From Rallus limicola (Eukaryota; Chordata; Aves; Gruiformes; Rallidae), in contig JAKCOZ010000082.1 in NCBI GenBank assembly GCA_022605955.1, forward strand, positions 213,501 to 277,500: 64,000 nucleotides of DNA, read 5' to 3'. The notes under the pieces were generated by a model. The model was not told where the DNA came from and made no database searches. It saw only the letters and a list, made by a program, of their open reading frames with translations. The position numbers and the translations under genes were made by a program. Below, one piece after another: positions 11,533 through 23,736 of the stretch. Within the stretch, counting starts at the first letter, position 1, and each line of letters opens with the position of its first letter.

Positions 11533-11928
11533 TTAGCACGGCCCACAGCTGCTGCGGAGGAAGCGGTTGTACCGGCGGTAGGAGAACGGGCTGCAGTACC
11601 CACTGCCCAGCGTGGAGAGAGCCGAACCCCCATATCCATACTGGGACCCGTACCCCAGAGAACCTCCATAACCGGAGAGGCTCCCGGAGCCGTAGAGACC
11701 CCCCAGCCCCAGGGAGCCCCCAAAGGCAGGTGCTCCAGAGGAGCCCACCACGGCTTGCTGGGGGAAGGAGCTGAGGATGGGGCCGGGGAAGGTGACGACC
11801 ACGGGGGGCGGCTGGATCAGGGCCGAGGAGTCGGGGCACTGCCTGACACAGGCCTCGTTGCAGCTGTTAGCGATGGGCTGGGGGCAGGCGACGCTGCTGG
11901 TGGTGGGGCACAGGTCGTAGCAAGACAT
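11533..11928 (-). CDS. G3: corneous beta-protein, claw/scale-like
   Basis: Encodes 131 aa. It begins [20 protein letters not shown]. The Cys-rich N-terminus [20 protein letters not shown] leads into the core [20 protein letters not shown] (41-60). A Gly/Tyr/Ser-rich tail (about 70-112) follows, then a basic end [15 protein letters not shown]. The start is the family Met at 11928. The longer frame runs into the intron, whose acceptor (TGTTCCAG) sits 24 bp upstream (intron 13337-11953, 1385 bp). Its first 70 residues are close to the G8-G12 proteins ([29 protein letters not shown]). Its tail is more like scale keratins, so it bridges the two groups. Structural role in hard epidermis. Confidence 0.93.
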   Translation of the reverse strand: MSCYDLCPTTSSVACPQPIANSCNEACVRQCPDSSALIQPPPVVVTFPGPILSSFPQQAVVGSSGAPAFGGSLGLGGLYGSGSLSGYGGSLGYGSQYGYGGSALSTLGSGYCSPFSYRRYNRFLRSSCGPC

Positions 11929-12844
11929 TTCTTTGCAGGGAAGAGGGTGATCCTGGAACACAGAGAGCAGAAATGCGTTAGAAGAAAAGCACGAGGTCTG
12001 CGGGGACAACGGGTCAAGGTTTGGCGCTGGGTTGTTGGGAAACAGGCAAAGCTATCACTAGATGCATCAACAGAAGTGATAACGCTGTTCACAAACCTTC
12101 CTGTCAATCAGCATCTCTCAGATCTTCCCCATCCAGTAATCCCTTCACTTGTCACATCCACCGAGACTCCTGAAATTGGTGCTTCTTGTTTACTTAATTT
12201 AAGTTCCCTCCCAGAGGAACAGTGCCAGTGACACATCTTTTCCTAAAGACTAAGATGGGATGGAGTCAAGAACCCAGCACTGCTTTAACCACACGATTCC
12301 TACCCCTTTAACCACCCACTTCCTACTCCTTCCCTGTTCCCAGTTTCTTCCCAGGCTTGTTGTGGTAAAGGGCTTCCAGTTCTTCCCTTTGCAGTTCCAA
12401 GTTCTCTCCATTTCTGTGATCCCTGTGGTAAAACTGCCAAAGCCTTTGAGTCTGAGGACAGATTCATGTGCTTGATAGCAAGTAAATACACCCTATAAAA
12501 TATTTCTATCCAAATATTTCTTGGTGTCATTTCATACAGGGTGTGGAGCAGGTTGGTAAAATGCAAGAAGCCATTTTGCAGTTTGCAAACTACTGTTTTC
12601 AGCTAAAAGTGGGGTCACAAAAGCTTGTGGCTTAGCACTTCGTCCAGTGAAATAGAGGAAATATTACCTTGTTCATAAAATAGCCCAGAAATGCAAAGAA
12701 TCAAATCACTGAACTCCATGTATCTGAACAGCTAATGTGGAGCTGGATTTACAACCAGGCATAGGACAAATATGCTGGCTCAGACCACCATTCTTCTTTT
12801 ATTATTGTCCCTGGTGAAAATAACTATGGTTTAAAGTAAGCATG

Positions 12845-12930
12845 ATTTAGCTTTTACTGATTCTTAAAAGCTAAATTAATTTCTTAATTTAATTTTTTAA
12901 TTAATTTAATTTCACTGATTCTTAAAAGGA
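12845..12930. repeat. AT-rich repeated block in the G3 intron
   Basis: TAATTTAATT-type simple sequence is flanked by two copies of ACTGATTCTTAAAAG. No function is inferred. Confidence 0.6.
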
Positions 12931-13337
12931 TTATTCTGTAATAAAATTCCCATGTAGATCCTGCTCTTTCTGTAGCTGGGGCATTAAACAGCTTAGGATA
13001 ATGCTGCATCTCTCTCATTCAGTCATTAACTAGAAATAGTACAGGAGATCCCTGCATTTTAAAGCTTATGCCACCCTACATTTTCAAACTGCTAACAGTT
13101 CAAGTATGGGAAAATGTGAATTGCTGTGAAATAAATGCCCTAAACCCTGGTCTTGACTCCTAAAGCTTATCAATATTGCAACCTGCCAACATACTTAGAA
13201 AAAAAAAAAGGGGGAAAATAAAGAGAATAAAAAAATAGTCCTAAGACCTCTAATGTAATAGCAGTGAGCAGAATGCTGCTCTCCAGCACTAAGACATTCT
13301 GGCATTCAGAAGGAAAAGGAAATGGCATCAGACTTAC

Positions 13338-13402
13338 CTGATGTAGAGGAGAGTACACCAGAGAGGCAGATGGAATAGGTCTGTGTATCTACTCCTTTTA
13401 TA
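13338..13402 (-). promoter_or_regulatory. G3 TATA box and noncoding exon 1
   Basis: Minus-strand TATAAAAGG with TATAAAA at 13402-13396. Exon 1 ends at 13338 before a strong donor (CATCAG|GTAAGT). Confidence 0.82.
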
Positions 13403-13490
13403 ACCCCTCAGATTGCCTGGGGGGGGGTCTGAGGCACACATGAAGTCATAATCACCAGCCAGCCCAAAATTTGAAGCACATCTAACTTCC

Positions 13491-13504
13491 CAAAGTGATG
13501 AAAC
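13491..13504 (-). promoter_or_regulatory. Shared upstream motif B (G3)
   Basis: Minus-strand GTTTCATCACTTTG, about 90 bp upstream of the G3 TATA box. It matches motif B of G5, G6 and G7. The binding factor is unknown. Confidence 0.5.
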
Positions 13505-13578
13505 TCTTTTCGCTTGCTGTTTGCAAAATCACCCTAAATCTCTGAAGAGCATGATATGCACATTCCAGCTCCCAGTTC

Positions 13579-13589
13579 TCTTTCATCTT
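13579..13589 (-). promoter_or_regulatory. Shared upstream motif A (G3)
   Basis: Minus-strand AAGATGAAAGA, about 180 bp upstream of the G3 TATA box. The core AGATGAAAG recurs upstream of G4, G5, G7, G12 and the orphan promoter at 61248. Confidence 0.5.
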
Positions 13590-15099
13590 GAAGCCTAATT
13601 GACCAGCTTCGTTGCTGGTATCATTCCACCCTGCTCCCTGGCACTGCAGGAGGAATTAAACTGGTTCTATTTATTTAGCACTTCCTTCATTAACTTCCCG
13701 TAATGATTTTAATCAGAGCCAGAACCTGCTGTCATACCCATGCTTGTGTTTAAGTGCTTTAGATGGAGCCTGTAATCTAACCCACTCACTGGTTTTGCAA
13801 TGGAATGTTCAGTGAAGTGGAAGGCACCTTCTGATCCTTTTCCCACCCACAGCCCCAAGCATGAGAGAGGTCGTGGACCTCTGGGTGATGATGGACGTTG
13901 TCCCATGGTCTTTGATGTAGACATTCTACATTTTCCTTGCTGCTTGGCAAGAATAGCAGAAAATGTAATGTTTTAGCACATGGAACAGTGTTTAAACCCA
14001 AGGGTTTAGTTGTCTCTGAAGGGACATGGGTATTTTTGTCCCTTATTTTGCACCTGGAATGTGCAGGGTGCATGGAGATCATCTTGCAGGCTCAGCAACG
14101 TGAGAGTGGCTGCCAACAGAGAATGGTAATTATGAGCTACTCTGTGCTGACATTGCACAGCTCAGGAGGAAAACACAGGACAAGGCAGTGGTGAGGCAGG
14201 TGCAAATTTCTCAGTTTCTTTGTGAAATGATGTGTTTCTGCATCCAGTCTCTATCTTCTCATTCTCTTTGTTCACATGGCCAACGTGGTTTGCTCTTAGA
14301 ACTACTTCCCCTTACCAAGGAGCTGAACCACAGCTTCACTGGAGGATGTCACAGAAACAACTTTTGAGGGCTCCCTTCCCAGACTTACTGGGTAAGAGGC
14401 AGGAAAAGCAATGGAATTACCCAAGGAATCATTTTTGCCACAATGGTTTGGGTTGTTCCCTCTCCTTTCTTTCCTGACTAGCAGGACATCACCTGCAGAG
14501 TGCACATGGTTGCAGAACCCCAACGTTGACTGCCAAGATCTTAAGTGACTTGTCACTTGAAATTACTCAGCCTTCCCCAATACTTAGTGGGGAGGGACAA
14601 GAATTTCTGCAAGTCAACTCATCTGGTCTCAGGTGCTCACCTTACCAGAACTGGTATCGCTCACGGAACACACCAATTTCGCTTGCGTTGACTGTAGAGT
14701 CAGCCAACAAGCACAACTGAAACACCCCTATTTTAACAGGGTGGGTTGGATGAGGTGTGTCCCACCCATATTGCCACAGTCTGAAATCTGACATGATCAA
14801 CAATACCCAGTCTGGCCTCAGAAATCCTCACTTGCCTACGGATCAGCTGTTTGCCAAATAACCACATTTCTACCAGAAATTACACTGAAATGATGAGGTG
14901 TTTTTATTTTTTTCCCCCAGACCTTGAGCAATAATACTCACAAAGGCTGTTTAAACATTTTTGGTGGGTGTTTTTGAGCACTGCCCAAAGCCTTCAAGTT
15001 TACACATGAACTGGTGCATCCCTATTGCAAAGTATGTGGCTGGATTCAAGCTGCCCAGTGTTTTGAAATGAATTTATTTAACTGCTCTGGTCAAGAAGA
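13590..15099. other. Intergenic sequence, no gene seen
   Basis: Lies upstream of G3. There is no coding exon or second divergent promoter I can support, so G3 seems to lack a head-to-head partner. Confidence 0.5.
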
Positions 15100-15690
15100 A
15101 GGGTAACAGCAGGGACAGGGAGGGGATTGTCCCTCTCTGCTCTGCCCTCCTGAGGCCCCAGCTGGAGTCCTGTATCCAGAGCTGGGGCCCCAGGACAAGA
15201 AAGATGTGGGACTGTTGGAGAGGGGTCAGAGGAGCCATGGAGATGATCAGAGGGCTGGAGCAGCTCCCCTCTGGAGAGAGGCTGAGGGAGCTGGGCTGGG
15301 TCAGCCTGGAGAAGAGAAGGCTGTGGGGGGACCTCATTGCAGCCTGCCAGTCCCTGAAGGGAGCAGAGGAACAGGAGGGGAATCAGCTTGTTCAAGGGCA
15401 GAGCCTGGCAGGACAAGGGGGCTGGAGTGAAGCTGGAGGAGGGAAGGGGGAGAGGAGAGATTGGGGGGAAGTTCTGTGCAGAGAGAGTGGGGAGGGGCTG
15501 GCAGGGGCTGCCCAGAGAGGGGGTGGGTGCCCCATCCCTGGGGGTGTTCAAGGCCAGGTTGGCTGGGGTCAACCTTGTGTAGCTCCAGGCCTGGAGGTTG
15601 GTGTCCCTGCCTGTGGCAGGGGGTTGGAGCTCTGTGACCCTTGGGGTCCCTTCCAACCCAGACCAGGCTGGGATTCTATGATCCTATGAT
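15100..15690 (+). mobile_element. CR1 LINE 3' fragment, one of the two longest recent copies
   Basis: Starts with the CAGCAGGGACAGGGAGGGGA block, continues through the GAGGCTGAGGGAGCTGGG domain and ends GATTCTATGATCCTATGAT. It closely matches the 36126-36720 copy over its whole length. The reverse 192-residue open frame across it is not a gene. Confidence 0.93.
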
Positions 15691-16190
15691 CTAAGTGTTG
15701 CTGATCTCACAAGAAAGACTGTGTTTTTTATCAATTTTACTTTATCTAGTGCGTGTAAGGAAGGATGGAAAGAAAACCTGCATATGAAAACAGATGGCAA
15801 TTATGATTAGCATTTGAGCCACCATCATTATGTCAACCAATAAAAGAAGAGGTAAATAAATGAAGCCAGCATAATTCCTCCTGTCATTCTAATGTATTTA
15901 ATGGAATGTTACCAGGAACAATTCTTGCCAATTAAGTGCTAAGATGAAAGAAATATTTCTTTTGTAATTTGCATTTCGTGCAGTGTGAGAATTTGAATCA
16001 ACTAATAAACATAAATATTGAGCAAAAGCGTTTCATCATTTTGAGGTGAACCAGGTGTGATAAATGTGGGCTGGTGCTCATGGCAGCCTCAGGTTCTTCA
16101 GGCAGTTGGAGGAAGCATACATACAAAAAGTCCCTCCTGAAAACTTCCTTGTGTTCACTCCCCTTGTTGCCTGCTTTCCTCTATTTTCTA

Positions 16191-16540
16191 GATCACAGAA
16201 TCACAGAATCACCAGGCTGGAAAAGCCCTTTAAGATCCTCAAGTCCAACCGTTCCCATCCTGTGCTGAACCAGATCCCTGAGCACCTCATCTGCCCTTTT
16301 TGAAACACCCCCAGGGAAGGGGACTCAGCCCCTCCCTGGGCAGCCTGGGCCACAGCCCCACAACTCTGCCAGGGAAGAACTTTGCCCTCCCAGCTGAGCT
16401 GACCCTGCCCTGGGGCAGCTTGAGCCCATTGCCCCTTGTCCCAGCTCCTGTCCCCTGGCTGAAGAGACCAGCGCCCACCTCTCTGCACCCTCCCTGCAGG
16501 TAGTTGTAGGTGGGGAGAAGGTCTCCCCTCAGCCTCCTGA
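16191..16540 (-). mobile_element. CR1 fragment, second subfamily
   Basis: Starts with ATCACAGAATCACAGAATCA and runs in reverse through CCCTTTAAGATCCTCAAGTC and GGGAAGGGGACTCAGCCCCT. This differs from the commonest subfamily here. The copy at 27906-28239 is its closest relative in the window. Confidence 0.9.
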
Positions 16541-17963
16541 TAGCCAAATGTAAATTTAAATTAAGTCTTCTTTAGTCATTTAGGAGGAGGCAATGTTACA
16601 TTCAGGTTTTAAGGAATAAACTGGTAATTTCCACAGCAGATTGCGTAGGACCTTTCAGCTTTCCACCTGTTCAAATCTCAAGGTTATTATCTAATAACCC
16701 CAGACTCTGGTCCTACAAACTGTTCTGTGCTCCAGCACCACAAAGGCCTCAGTAGCAGACATGTTTAACTGAGGCCAGAGTTAATTACTTGGTCTCCCAG
16801 TTGCAGTATGAAATGAGTTTGTATGGAAGAAAGCCAAAGCTTGGAAGGGATGGAAGCAAAGTTTCCTTACTCACAGCAAAAAGAGCTTGCAAGGTGTTAG
16901 GAACCAATAATGCATCCAGATTTTTATGTTGAACTTCAGATGATGTGGAACTGACTTTCATCAGAGACAAGGTATAGAGTAAGGGGAACCTTTTGTCTGA
17001 GGAAGCAGGTGACCTTCTGTATTCCTGTGTTTCCACTAAGAAAGGATTCAGCATCACTTTAAAATCATTCTTCTTGCCTTATACAAAATCTGAGGAATTA
17101 CACCCACAGCAGTAGATCTGGGTGGAGTAGCTACAATTAAGTGTAATGGATCTAAAACCAAATTAATGTGACAGAGGATCCAGACCATGTCCACAAACCC
17201 CAAGCTTTTCCTGCTGTTCCAGGGGCAATTTGCACTGTGCTACACTTACACTTACTCATGTTTCCAATTGGCCAATTCATGTCCATCACCAGCACCTATA
17301 ACTGCAAGAGGCTGACTGCCCTGACCTGAGGGCAGTGGCTGAGCCACCATCCATCATCATCACCTTGACAGCCTGGATGTTCCTTCCTTCAGGACAACTT
17401 AGCAGGATCTCTGTTACCACCCATACTTAAGGGCTCCTTTTGTCACAGGAGCTTTTGTCATGGTAGTCTTTACCACAAGAGGTTTTCTTACAGGTTTTCA
17501 GGTCCTGGAAGCAGGTAGAACATCCCTTCTGGCTCTAATTTTGGTACTGGGTACCACTGTGAAAGCTGTGTGTCTTGCTGGAAGAGTATTCAACTTACCA
17601 GGGACAACTGAATAACACATAAAGGGAAGATTTATAGCTGACTTTTTAGGTGATGGGTGTTGAGAAGCATGCTGTGACAGGATGGAGATCAGCAGGCACA
17701 GCAGCTTGGGCCTCTCTTCATATTCTGCTTTCAGTTTCTGGTCAAATGTCCTCTGAACACTGATAGAGTGTGATGAGCCATACTTCTTACTGCAGGAAAA
17801 CATGTACCCTGAGATCTTCTGGCAGCTGAATCAGATAAAGGAAAGTATCCTGCAAGATAAGCATCTGCTTGAATCTGCTTTACTGATAATCTAAAAAGAT
17901 ACCCCATGTATGGGGCAGTGTTTTTCTTCATTTTTATGCTACTTATAAGGTTCTTCAGGCATC
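16541..17963. other. Intergenic sequence, no gene seen
   Basis: No beta-keratin core, promoter unit or 3'-end signature. Minus-strand frames near 17.5-17.9 kb match no family I know. Confidence 0.5.
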
Positions 17964-18116
17964 TCCATCCCTGGGGGGGTTCAAGGCCAGGTTGGCTGGG
18001 GTCAACCTTGTGTAGCTCCAGGCCTGGAGGTTGGTGTCCCTGCCTGTGGCAGGGGGTTGGAGCTCTGTGACCCTTGGGGTCCCTCCCAACCCAGACCAGG
18101 CTGGGATTCTAGGATT
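17964..18116 (+). mobile_element. Short CR1 3' tail
   Basis: Only the last 150 bp of CR1, from ATCCCTGGGGGGGTTCAAGG to GGGATTCTAGGAT. Confidence 0.9.
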
Positions 18117-18738
18117 TACACAAATTCTATGTCTATTTAATCTACACATGACTTAAACAGAACCAAAGAGGTCTCAAGCCCAGGAACTCAAACAGATATA
18201 TAGGATGAAACTATGTACGTGGCCTTTACTAGGGTTTGGAAGAAGTGACATCTGCACACAGCCAGAATTTTGGAGAGACAATTTAATACCATAGATCTAG
18301 GCTGGTTTGTGCTAGAGAAAGTCTAGCATCTAAAATTCTTTTGATATGGGTGGCCAGTCTTCCAGTAAGAGCTGTGGTGGTGAAATTATTTGGATCATAT
18401 TGAAAGTCTGCAGAGGGATAAGTGAGAGCTTAACTGTCAGGCTGTGAACTGTCACTTTTAGTTCAAAGAATTATCTCCTAAACTCATCAGTAGGGAGGCT
18501 AGCAAAGCAATGAGTGGAGAAGGCTGCTGTTCATGTATGGCCAGCATGTTGTGACTGTGTTGCTGCAATTCAGCGGTGAAACAGGCCTAGCAAGGGCTCC
18601 TCATGGAGACTTTCCCTAGGTTAGGCAGGGTTTGCACAATATTATTGCAGCCATGTGTTCAACAGGCAGCTTTATCCAGAAAAGTTGGCAAGTTGAGAAT
18701 GGGTGAGAACACAAAACCACAAAAGACTTATTTTCAAT
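18117..18738. other. Intergenic sequence, no gene seen
   Basis: Nothing recognised between the short CR1 tail and the G4 3' end. Confidence 0.5.
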
Positions 18739-18757
18739 GATGCAACAGGATTTTAAT
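18739..18757 (-). terminator. G4 poly(A) signal and TGCATC element
   Basis: Minus-strand ATTAAA (18757-18752), 7 nt, TGCATC (18744-18739). Confidence 0.82.
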
Positions 18758-19059
18758 GAGAAAGAAAAGAACAAAAACACAATGCAATGAGAGGAATGTG
18801 CTTCCACGATGCCTGAGTCAAATGCATTTGGAAAGATGCTGTTAAATGTCTCACTGCATTCAGTCAGAAGTAGAAGATAACAAGGAATTGCACCCATGAA
18901 GGTATCAGGAAAAAATTCAGAGGAACATAATGAGAGGTGTGGAGGGTGCAGATGGCACTGCACTGGGCAGGGTTTGTGAGGGCTTCCAGAAAGCTGTCAC
19001 TCATCTGCCCACTGCTGTGGATCTGCACTGTTGTTTTCATTGCACATCATTCAGAGGGT

Positions 19060-19527
19060 TTAGCAGGGCCCACAGCTGCCACGGCCGTACCTGTTGCCCC
19101 AGAAGGAGTAAGGGTTGCAGTTGCTAGAACCATAGCCTCTGCCATAGCCGTACAGACCCCCATAGCCATACAGACCCCTATAGCCCAGGGAGCCATAGCC
19201 CCCATAGCCTCCCAGGCCCCCATAGCCATAACCTCCATAGCCATACAGACCCCCATAGCCCAGGGAGCCATAGCCCCCAAAGCCTCCCAGACCCCCATGG
19301 CCCAGAGTGGAGGCTCCAAGGATGGGTGCTCCAGAGGATCCCACAACTGAATCCTGGGGGAAGTTGCTGAGGATGGGTCCAGGGAAGGTGACAACAACCG
19401 GGGGTGGCTGGATCACGGTGGTGGAGTCAGGGCACTGCCGGACACAGGGCTCATTGCAGCTGTCAGCCAGGGGCTGGGGGCGATAGACGCCGCAGGCGGA
19501 GGTGGAGCACAGGTCGTAGCAAGACAT
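19060..19527 (-). CDS. G4: scale-type corneous beta-protein
   Basis: Encodes 155 aa. It begins [20 protein letters not shown]. The N-terminal Cys cluster ([20 protein letters not shown]) leads to the core [20 protein letters not shown] at 41-60. From about residue 77 the tail is a Gly-Tyr repeat ([10 protein letters not shown] units) ending YGRGSCGPC. Sequence and layout match known avian scale beta-keratins. The start is the family Met. The acceptor GTGTTGCAG lies 21 bp upstream, and the intron spans 20793-19549 (1245 bp). It differs from G5 by one residue (Leu105 here, Phe in G5), yet introns, promoters and 3' UTRs of the two are unrelated, which points to gene conversion of the coding exon. 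Confidence 0.95.
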   Translation of the reverse strand: MSCYDLCSTSACGVYRPQPLADSCNEPCVRQCPDSTTVIQPPPVVVTFPGPILSNFPQDSVVGSSGAPILGASTLGHGGLGGFGGYGSLGYGGLYGYGGYGYGGLGGYGGYGSLGYRGLYGYGGLYGYGRGYGSSNCNPYSFWGNRYGRGSCGPC

Positions 19528-20346
19528 CTCGTGGGGATGGAGGTCAATCTGCAACACACACTGATGACACCAACACAATGGGAATTAGAGTTTGATAGTT
19601 GGACACCTGCACTACACTAAAGGCTTTGTCTTTCATGTCCTGACTGTCCTTCCTTCCTTTCAATACTCTTCATGAGACAGCTCTCCCTCCTGTAAATCCG
19701 CATTGCCCAGATTGCACATTGAGCACTCATCTCTTCTATGGTCTCCTTCCTAGTTCTTGGTTCCCTTTAAGAAGTAGTTCATTGTTCTACCCTCCTGCCA
19801 AACACCACAAAAATACTATCCAGCACTTTACTCTGCCAATTACTCCCATTATGTTTTGCTGCCTCTTTTACAATATCTGTCTCTTAAAGACCATTTGATG
19901 TTTGGTTTATACCAACAAAAACAAAGCAGTGTAACCTGGCAACCAGCAAACTCATGTGGTAAATTAATGGGTAGCTGGAAGAACAACTCCAACATATTGA
20001 CTTGCAACGTGCTTTCAGCAGCAATAGCTAAAATCATGCTGCTGGTATCCTAAACCTGCTATGAGCACGGATTAAATAAGGTATTCCCTACACTGAAGTG
20101 CTTGCAAAGCAGCCTGAGAGCCACTGAGTGGGTGAAAAGATTACTTGTATCACTTCCCATAAGGGAAACTGGTAGAACTAGGGCTAGGTGTCTACTTCAG
20201 GTTGGTAAGATGGGATCTGAACTCTTCAGATCATCACTTAAGAGCTGATTCTGTCTAAAAGAAAAGCCCATGTGAAGACTAGGAATCAGTATTACCTGTG
20301 CGCATTTGTTTCCCCCTGGTTGGAACCAATAAAATATTACATTAAA

Positions 20347-20395
20347 AGAGACCTCTGGAAGTCATCTAGTCCAACACCCAAGGCAAAGCAAGGAC
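20347..20395 (-). mobile_element. Tiny decayed CR1 fragment in the G4 intron
   Basis: GACCTCTGGAAGTCATCTAG followed by TCCAACACCC is the reverse of the CR1 3' tail. Confidence 0.6.
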
Positions 20396-20793
20396 AAGTT
20401 AAAGGGTAGCTTAGGGATTCTGATTTTCATCTCTGTTTTCCAATATTTCTTTAGACAATACAGCCTTACCCATTCTGGTTAATCCTGTCCCCTCAGCAAA
20501 TGCATACATATACATAGACACATACCAAAAAGTTACATGCAAGATCCTTGAAATTTTTTTACTGGTTGAACAAGCCTTCTGCTGATGTTTTGGAAGCTAC
20601 TTTGAAGAGTAATTTTTGGAAAACTTAGCTCTAATACATGGATGCCCAATACCAAAGAAGAACAATGAATTAATGGTGAAACAATCAAAAATTATTTAAG
20701 AATCTTATAGAATCCCTCCATGATTCCAACCTTAGTTAAAACCAGCAGAAAAGAGATACTTGAGTTTTAGGAAAGAGGTAGAATGATGCTTAC

Positions 20794-20861
20794 CTTCTGC
20801 ACGGAGGTGAATGAAGCAAGCAAGACGGAATGAAGAGCCCTGAGTTGGGAGAGCTTTTATA
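20794..20861 (-). promoter_or_regulatory. G4 TATA box and noncoding exon 1
   Basis: Minus-strand TATAAAAGC with TATAAAA at 20861-20855. Exon 1 ends at 20794 before the donor CAGAAG|GTAAGC. Confidence 0.8.
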
Positions 20862-21024
20862 CCGTTCCCTACATCATGGGGATCACCTGAGGTGCAATTT
20901 GTACATGTGCATAATTGGGGCAAACCCAAAACTAATATGACACGTAGGTCCTCAAAGTTTTGCTGACTGTTTGTTTATCTCTTGGTTCGAAGTCTCATGA
21001 AAGAGACTCTCGTGAACGAAGCGT

Positions 21025-21034
21025 CTTTCATCTC
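21025..21034 (-). promoter_or_regulatory. Shared upstream motif A (G4)
   Basis: Minus-strand AGATGAAAGA, about 165 bp upstream of the G4 TATA box. Confidence 0.45.
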
Positions 21035-23199
21035 AAATGGTTCCAGGTCTTATTCATTCCTGTTATCATTCCAGTCACATCCTTGGCGTTACAACATGAG
21101 TTACGCTAACACTATTCCTTGGCTTCTCCATTATTAATGGCAAATCCCAGCTGCTCACCTGATGTGCACCTGTTTTTCCATCAGACCCAGACTGGAAGAG
21201 TCCTGAAGATAAGATGGAGTTCATTGGACAAACTTTGGGGTCATCATTTTTATCTTTATCATACTTAATGTGAGACCAATACTGCACCCAAAGGAAGCTA
21301 CAGAAAACATCTTGTGGTCCTTGAATGGTTTTCTATTTGGCTTTTGCTCCTGAACATGTTCATCTAATGAAACAGGGACTTGGGGAAATAGCTCTTTCTT
21401 TGTTGTTCATTCAGCCATGGATTACTTTTCCTGACATTTTCTGAAACACTACCAAGTCCCTTGGACCATTTAAAGCAGAAGGCAGAGATAGAACACCCTT
21501 TCAGAGTATTCAGATTTTTCTAACAGTTCTCTCTCACTGTATTTCATCCCAGATTGGAGTCAAGAGGAAAACCCTTTCTGTTCTCAAGACTGCAAAGTGC
21601 TTCCCCTGTGAGGCATTTGTCACCCACATTTTCCAGTCTTCTTTCTCCTGATACAAACCCTTCAGGGATCCATCTTTAGTTCCATCTTCAGATTAAGCAA
21701 TATTGAAGACTATTGAGAAAGGAAATTAAATGAAACATGACTGGTGACAACTTGTTGAAGCTATCTGGAGATACACCATGACAGAGAAATCATTTACAGG
21801 GATAGGGAAAACAAATCACATCCTATGTTTCTGTGGTCTGATGTGCAAATGAAAATGATAAAGCTGCACTGATCACACAGACTATGAAATACTGCATTTT
21901 ATTTAAATTTTTATATTTCATTCTATACTTTTAGATTGAAAGATCCCCAGCATTCAACCATGAATTGATTATACTAAGGACACAAATACTTTGACTTACA
22001 TATTTTAATGTGATGTCATTTCATAATTGCCAGGCACCTAAATCAAGGTGCATGCCTTTAATCTAATTGTAAGAATGCATTCTCAAGCCATTAGTGGATA
22101 GTTTGTGGCGTTTGAAAAGACAAACTCCCTGGAAGTTTGGAAATATTGTTGTCCAAAAGAACTTCTAACCACCTCAAAGGCTGAGAAACCCACCTCATAA
22201 TTTAGAGATAATCTGTGACATAGAGTCTCCAACATGAAAATAACACATCTGTAAACAAGGGAAGAACCAGCCTTTGTTTTATGTGGTGCATTCCAGGTTC
22301 ATAATTGTTCCCTGTTCCCAGAAAACGCAGGCTCAGCTCTGTTCTGGACTTAGGACTTGCAGCAACAGTGGTGTATTACAGATCATGGATTCCTGGGAAT
22401 CAGAGTCAATAATTTAAAGCACTTGTGTAACATTTCTTGGCTCCAGAGGATCCATTTGCACTGAAAAAACTCAGGTTTTATTAAATATTCTCAAGTACCA
22501 TCTATGCACTGACAACATAGAACCAACAATACCTGGAAAAAGTCTCTCTGGAATCTCCAGTCCCTTCATATTTCTAGATAACACCAGAAACTCATTCTTT
22601 CTTTATCTATTGAAAAATAAAAGCATGCCCCAGGAAGAGAAAAGCTTATTCTCTGTCTCCTGTGTGAAATTCTTCAGGCTTAGCCCCAACTAATGGATGG
22701 AGAAACTGATCCAGCTCATAGCTGCATGACAAGAGTTCCCAGCACTCCTAAGCAAAGGTTTTCAGCATTTTTCTGCTGAAATGGTGAAATTTCAATTTCC
22801 ACATAATGCCTATTTAGAGACTGAAGAACGCTTTGCAGGTCCCTGGAGATGCTGCTGCTCTTCTGAGCTGAATTGTCCCCATCACAGCCAGTGTCAAGTG
22901 CTACTGGAAAACACTGACTCGAAAGGGTGCTGTGCCCCCCCAACTGTAGGTGAGGAAACCACTCCCAAGCTTCCTTCATATCACATGAAGAGTCTATTAA
23001 TGTCTGTCCTGGCAGGTTGCAACGTGAATTATAGGTACTTAAACAGAAATCCTGTTCATGACAGCAGTTTGTAATTCTGATAAACCCATGAGACACTCTT
23101 GAGGTGTTGTTAACACATGAGTAGCTGGCTTAATTCCTGGTGTAATTTCATGGAAGTGACTGGAATAACGCTGGGTATTAATTTTACCCAAGTCGTCAC
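21035..23199. other. Interval between the divergent G4 and G5 promoters
   Basis: About 2.2 kb of mostly AT-rich sequence with no coding exon. Any shared control element of the G4/G5 pair would lie here; apart from motifs A and B at its edges I see no obvious conserved block. Confidence 0.5.
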
Positions 23200-23211
23200 A
23201 AGATGAAAGAA
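23200..23211 (+). promoter_or_regulatory. Shared upstream motif A (G5)
   Basis: AAGATGAAAGAA, about 155 bp upstream of the G5 TATA box. Confidence 0.5.
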
Positions 23212-23279
23212 TTCTCTAGAATCTAAAGTAATGTTTAGGTCCTTATTACAAACAAATTTGAAAGGCCTCAATAACACAG

Positions 23280-23295
23280 CAATTTCATCATCTTG
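23280..23295 (+). promoter_or_regulatory. Shared upstream motif B (G5)
   Basis: CAATTTCATCATCTTG, about 70-80 bp upstream of the TATA box, a variant of motif B. Confidence 0.45.
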
Positions 23296-23362
23296 ATGGG
23301 TTGCACGTGTTTGAAATTGGGGCGGGCAACCAACGTTGATCTCATAACTCCAGCTGCTCTGA

Positions 23363-23424
23363 TATAAAAGCTCTTCTCTCTCGTAGCTCTTCCAAAGAGT
23401 TTCCTTGACTTCTTGGTGACTTGG
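23363..23424 (+). promoter_or_regulatory. G5 TATA box and noncoding exon 1
   Basis: TATAAAA at 23363-23369. Exon 1 ends at 23424 before the donor TGG|GTAAGT. Confidence 0.82.
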
Positions 23425-23673
23425 GTAAGTCTGATTCTTCTCTGTTGCTATCAATGTACCTTCTTAGCCTGTTTTCAACTTCTGTTGGTGTCCACCATCT
23501 GTACTGTTGAGTGTATAGGGATTGACTTGGGACAGAGATTCTAATGCTGGCTCTGGGGTGGCAGATACATCTATTTGTGGGGTTCTCAGTGTCAGAAACA
23601 CTGAACCCCAGAGTGACTGGAGGAGGCTCTTAGTCATCTGGTTTAGTTTTAGGTAGCCTTATGAGGAGAAGGG

Positions 23674-23736
23674 AGCTGGACTTCACGATCCTTATGGGTC
23701 CTTTGCAACTTGAGATACTCGGTGATTCTATGATCC
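23674..23736 (+). mobile_element. Decayed CR1 3' tail in the G5 intron
   Basis: GAGCTGGACTTCACGATCCT through GGTGATTCTATGATCC is the CR1 terminus in old form. Confidence 0.65.
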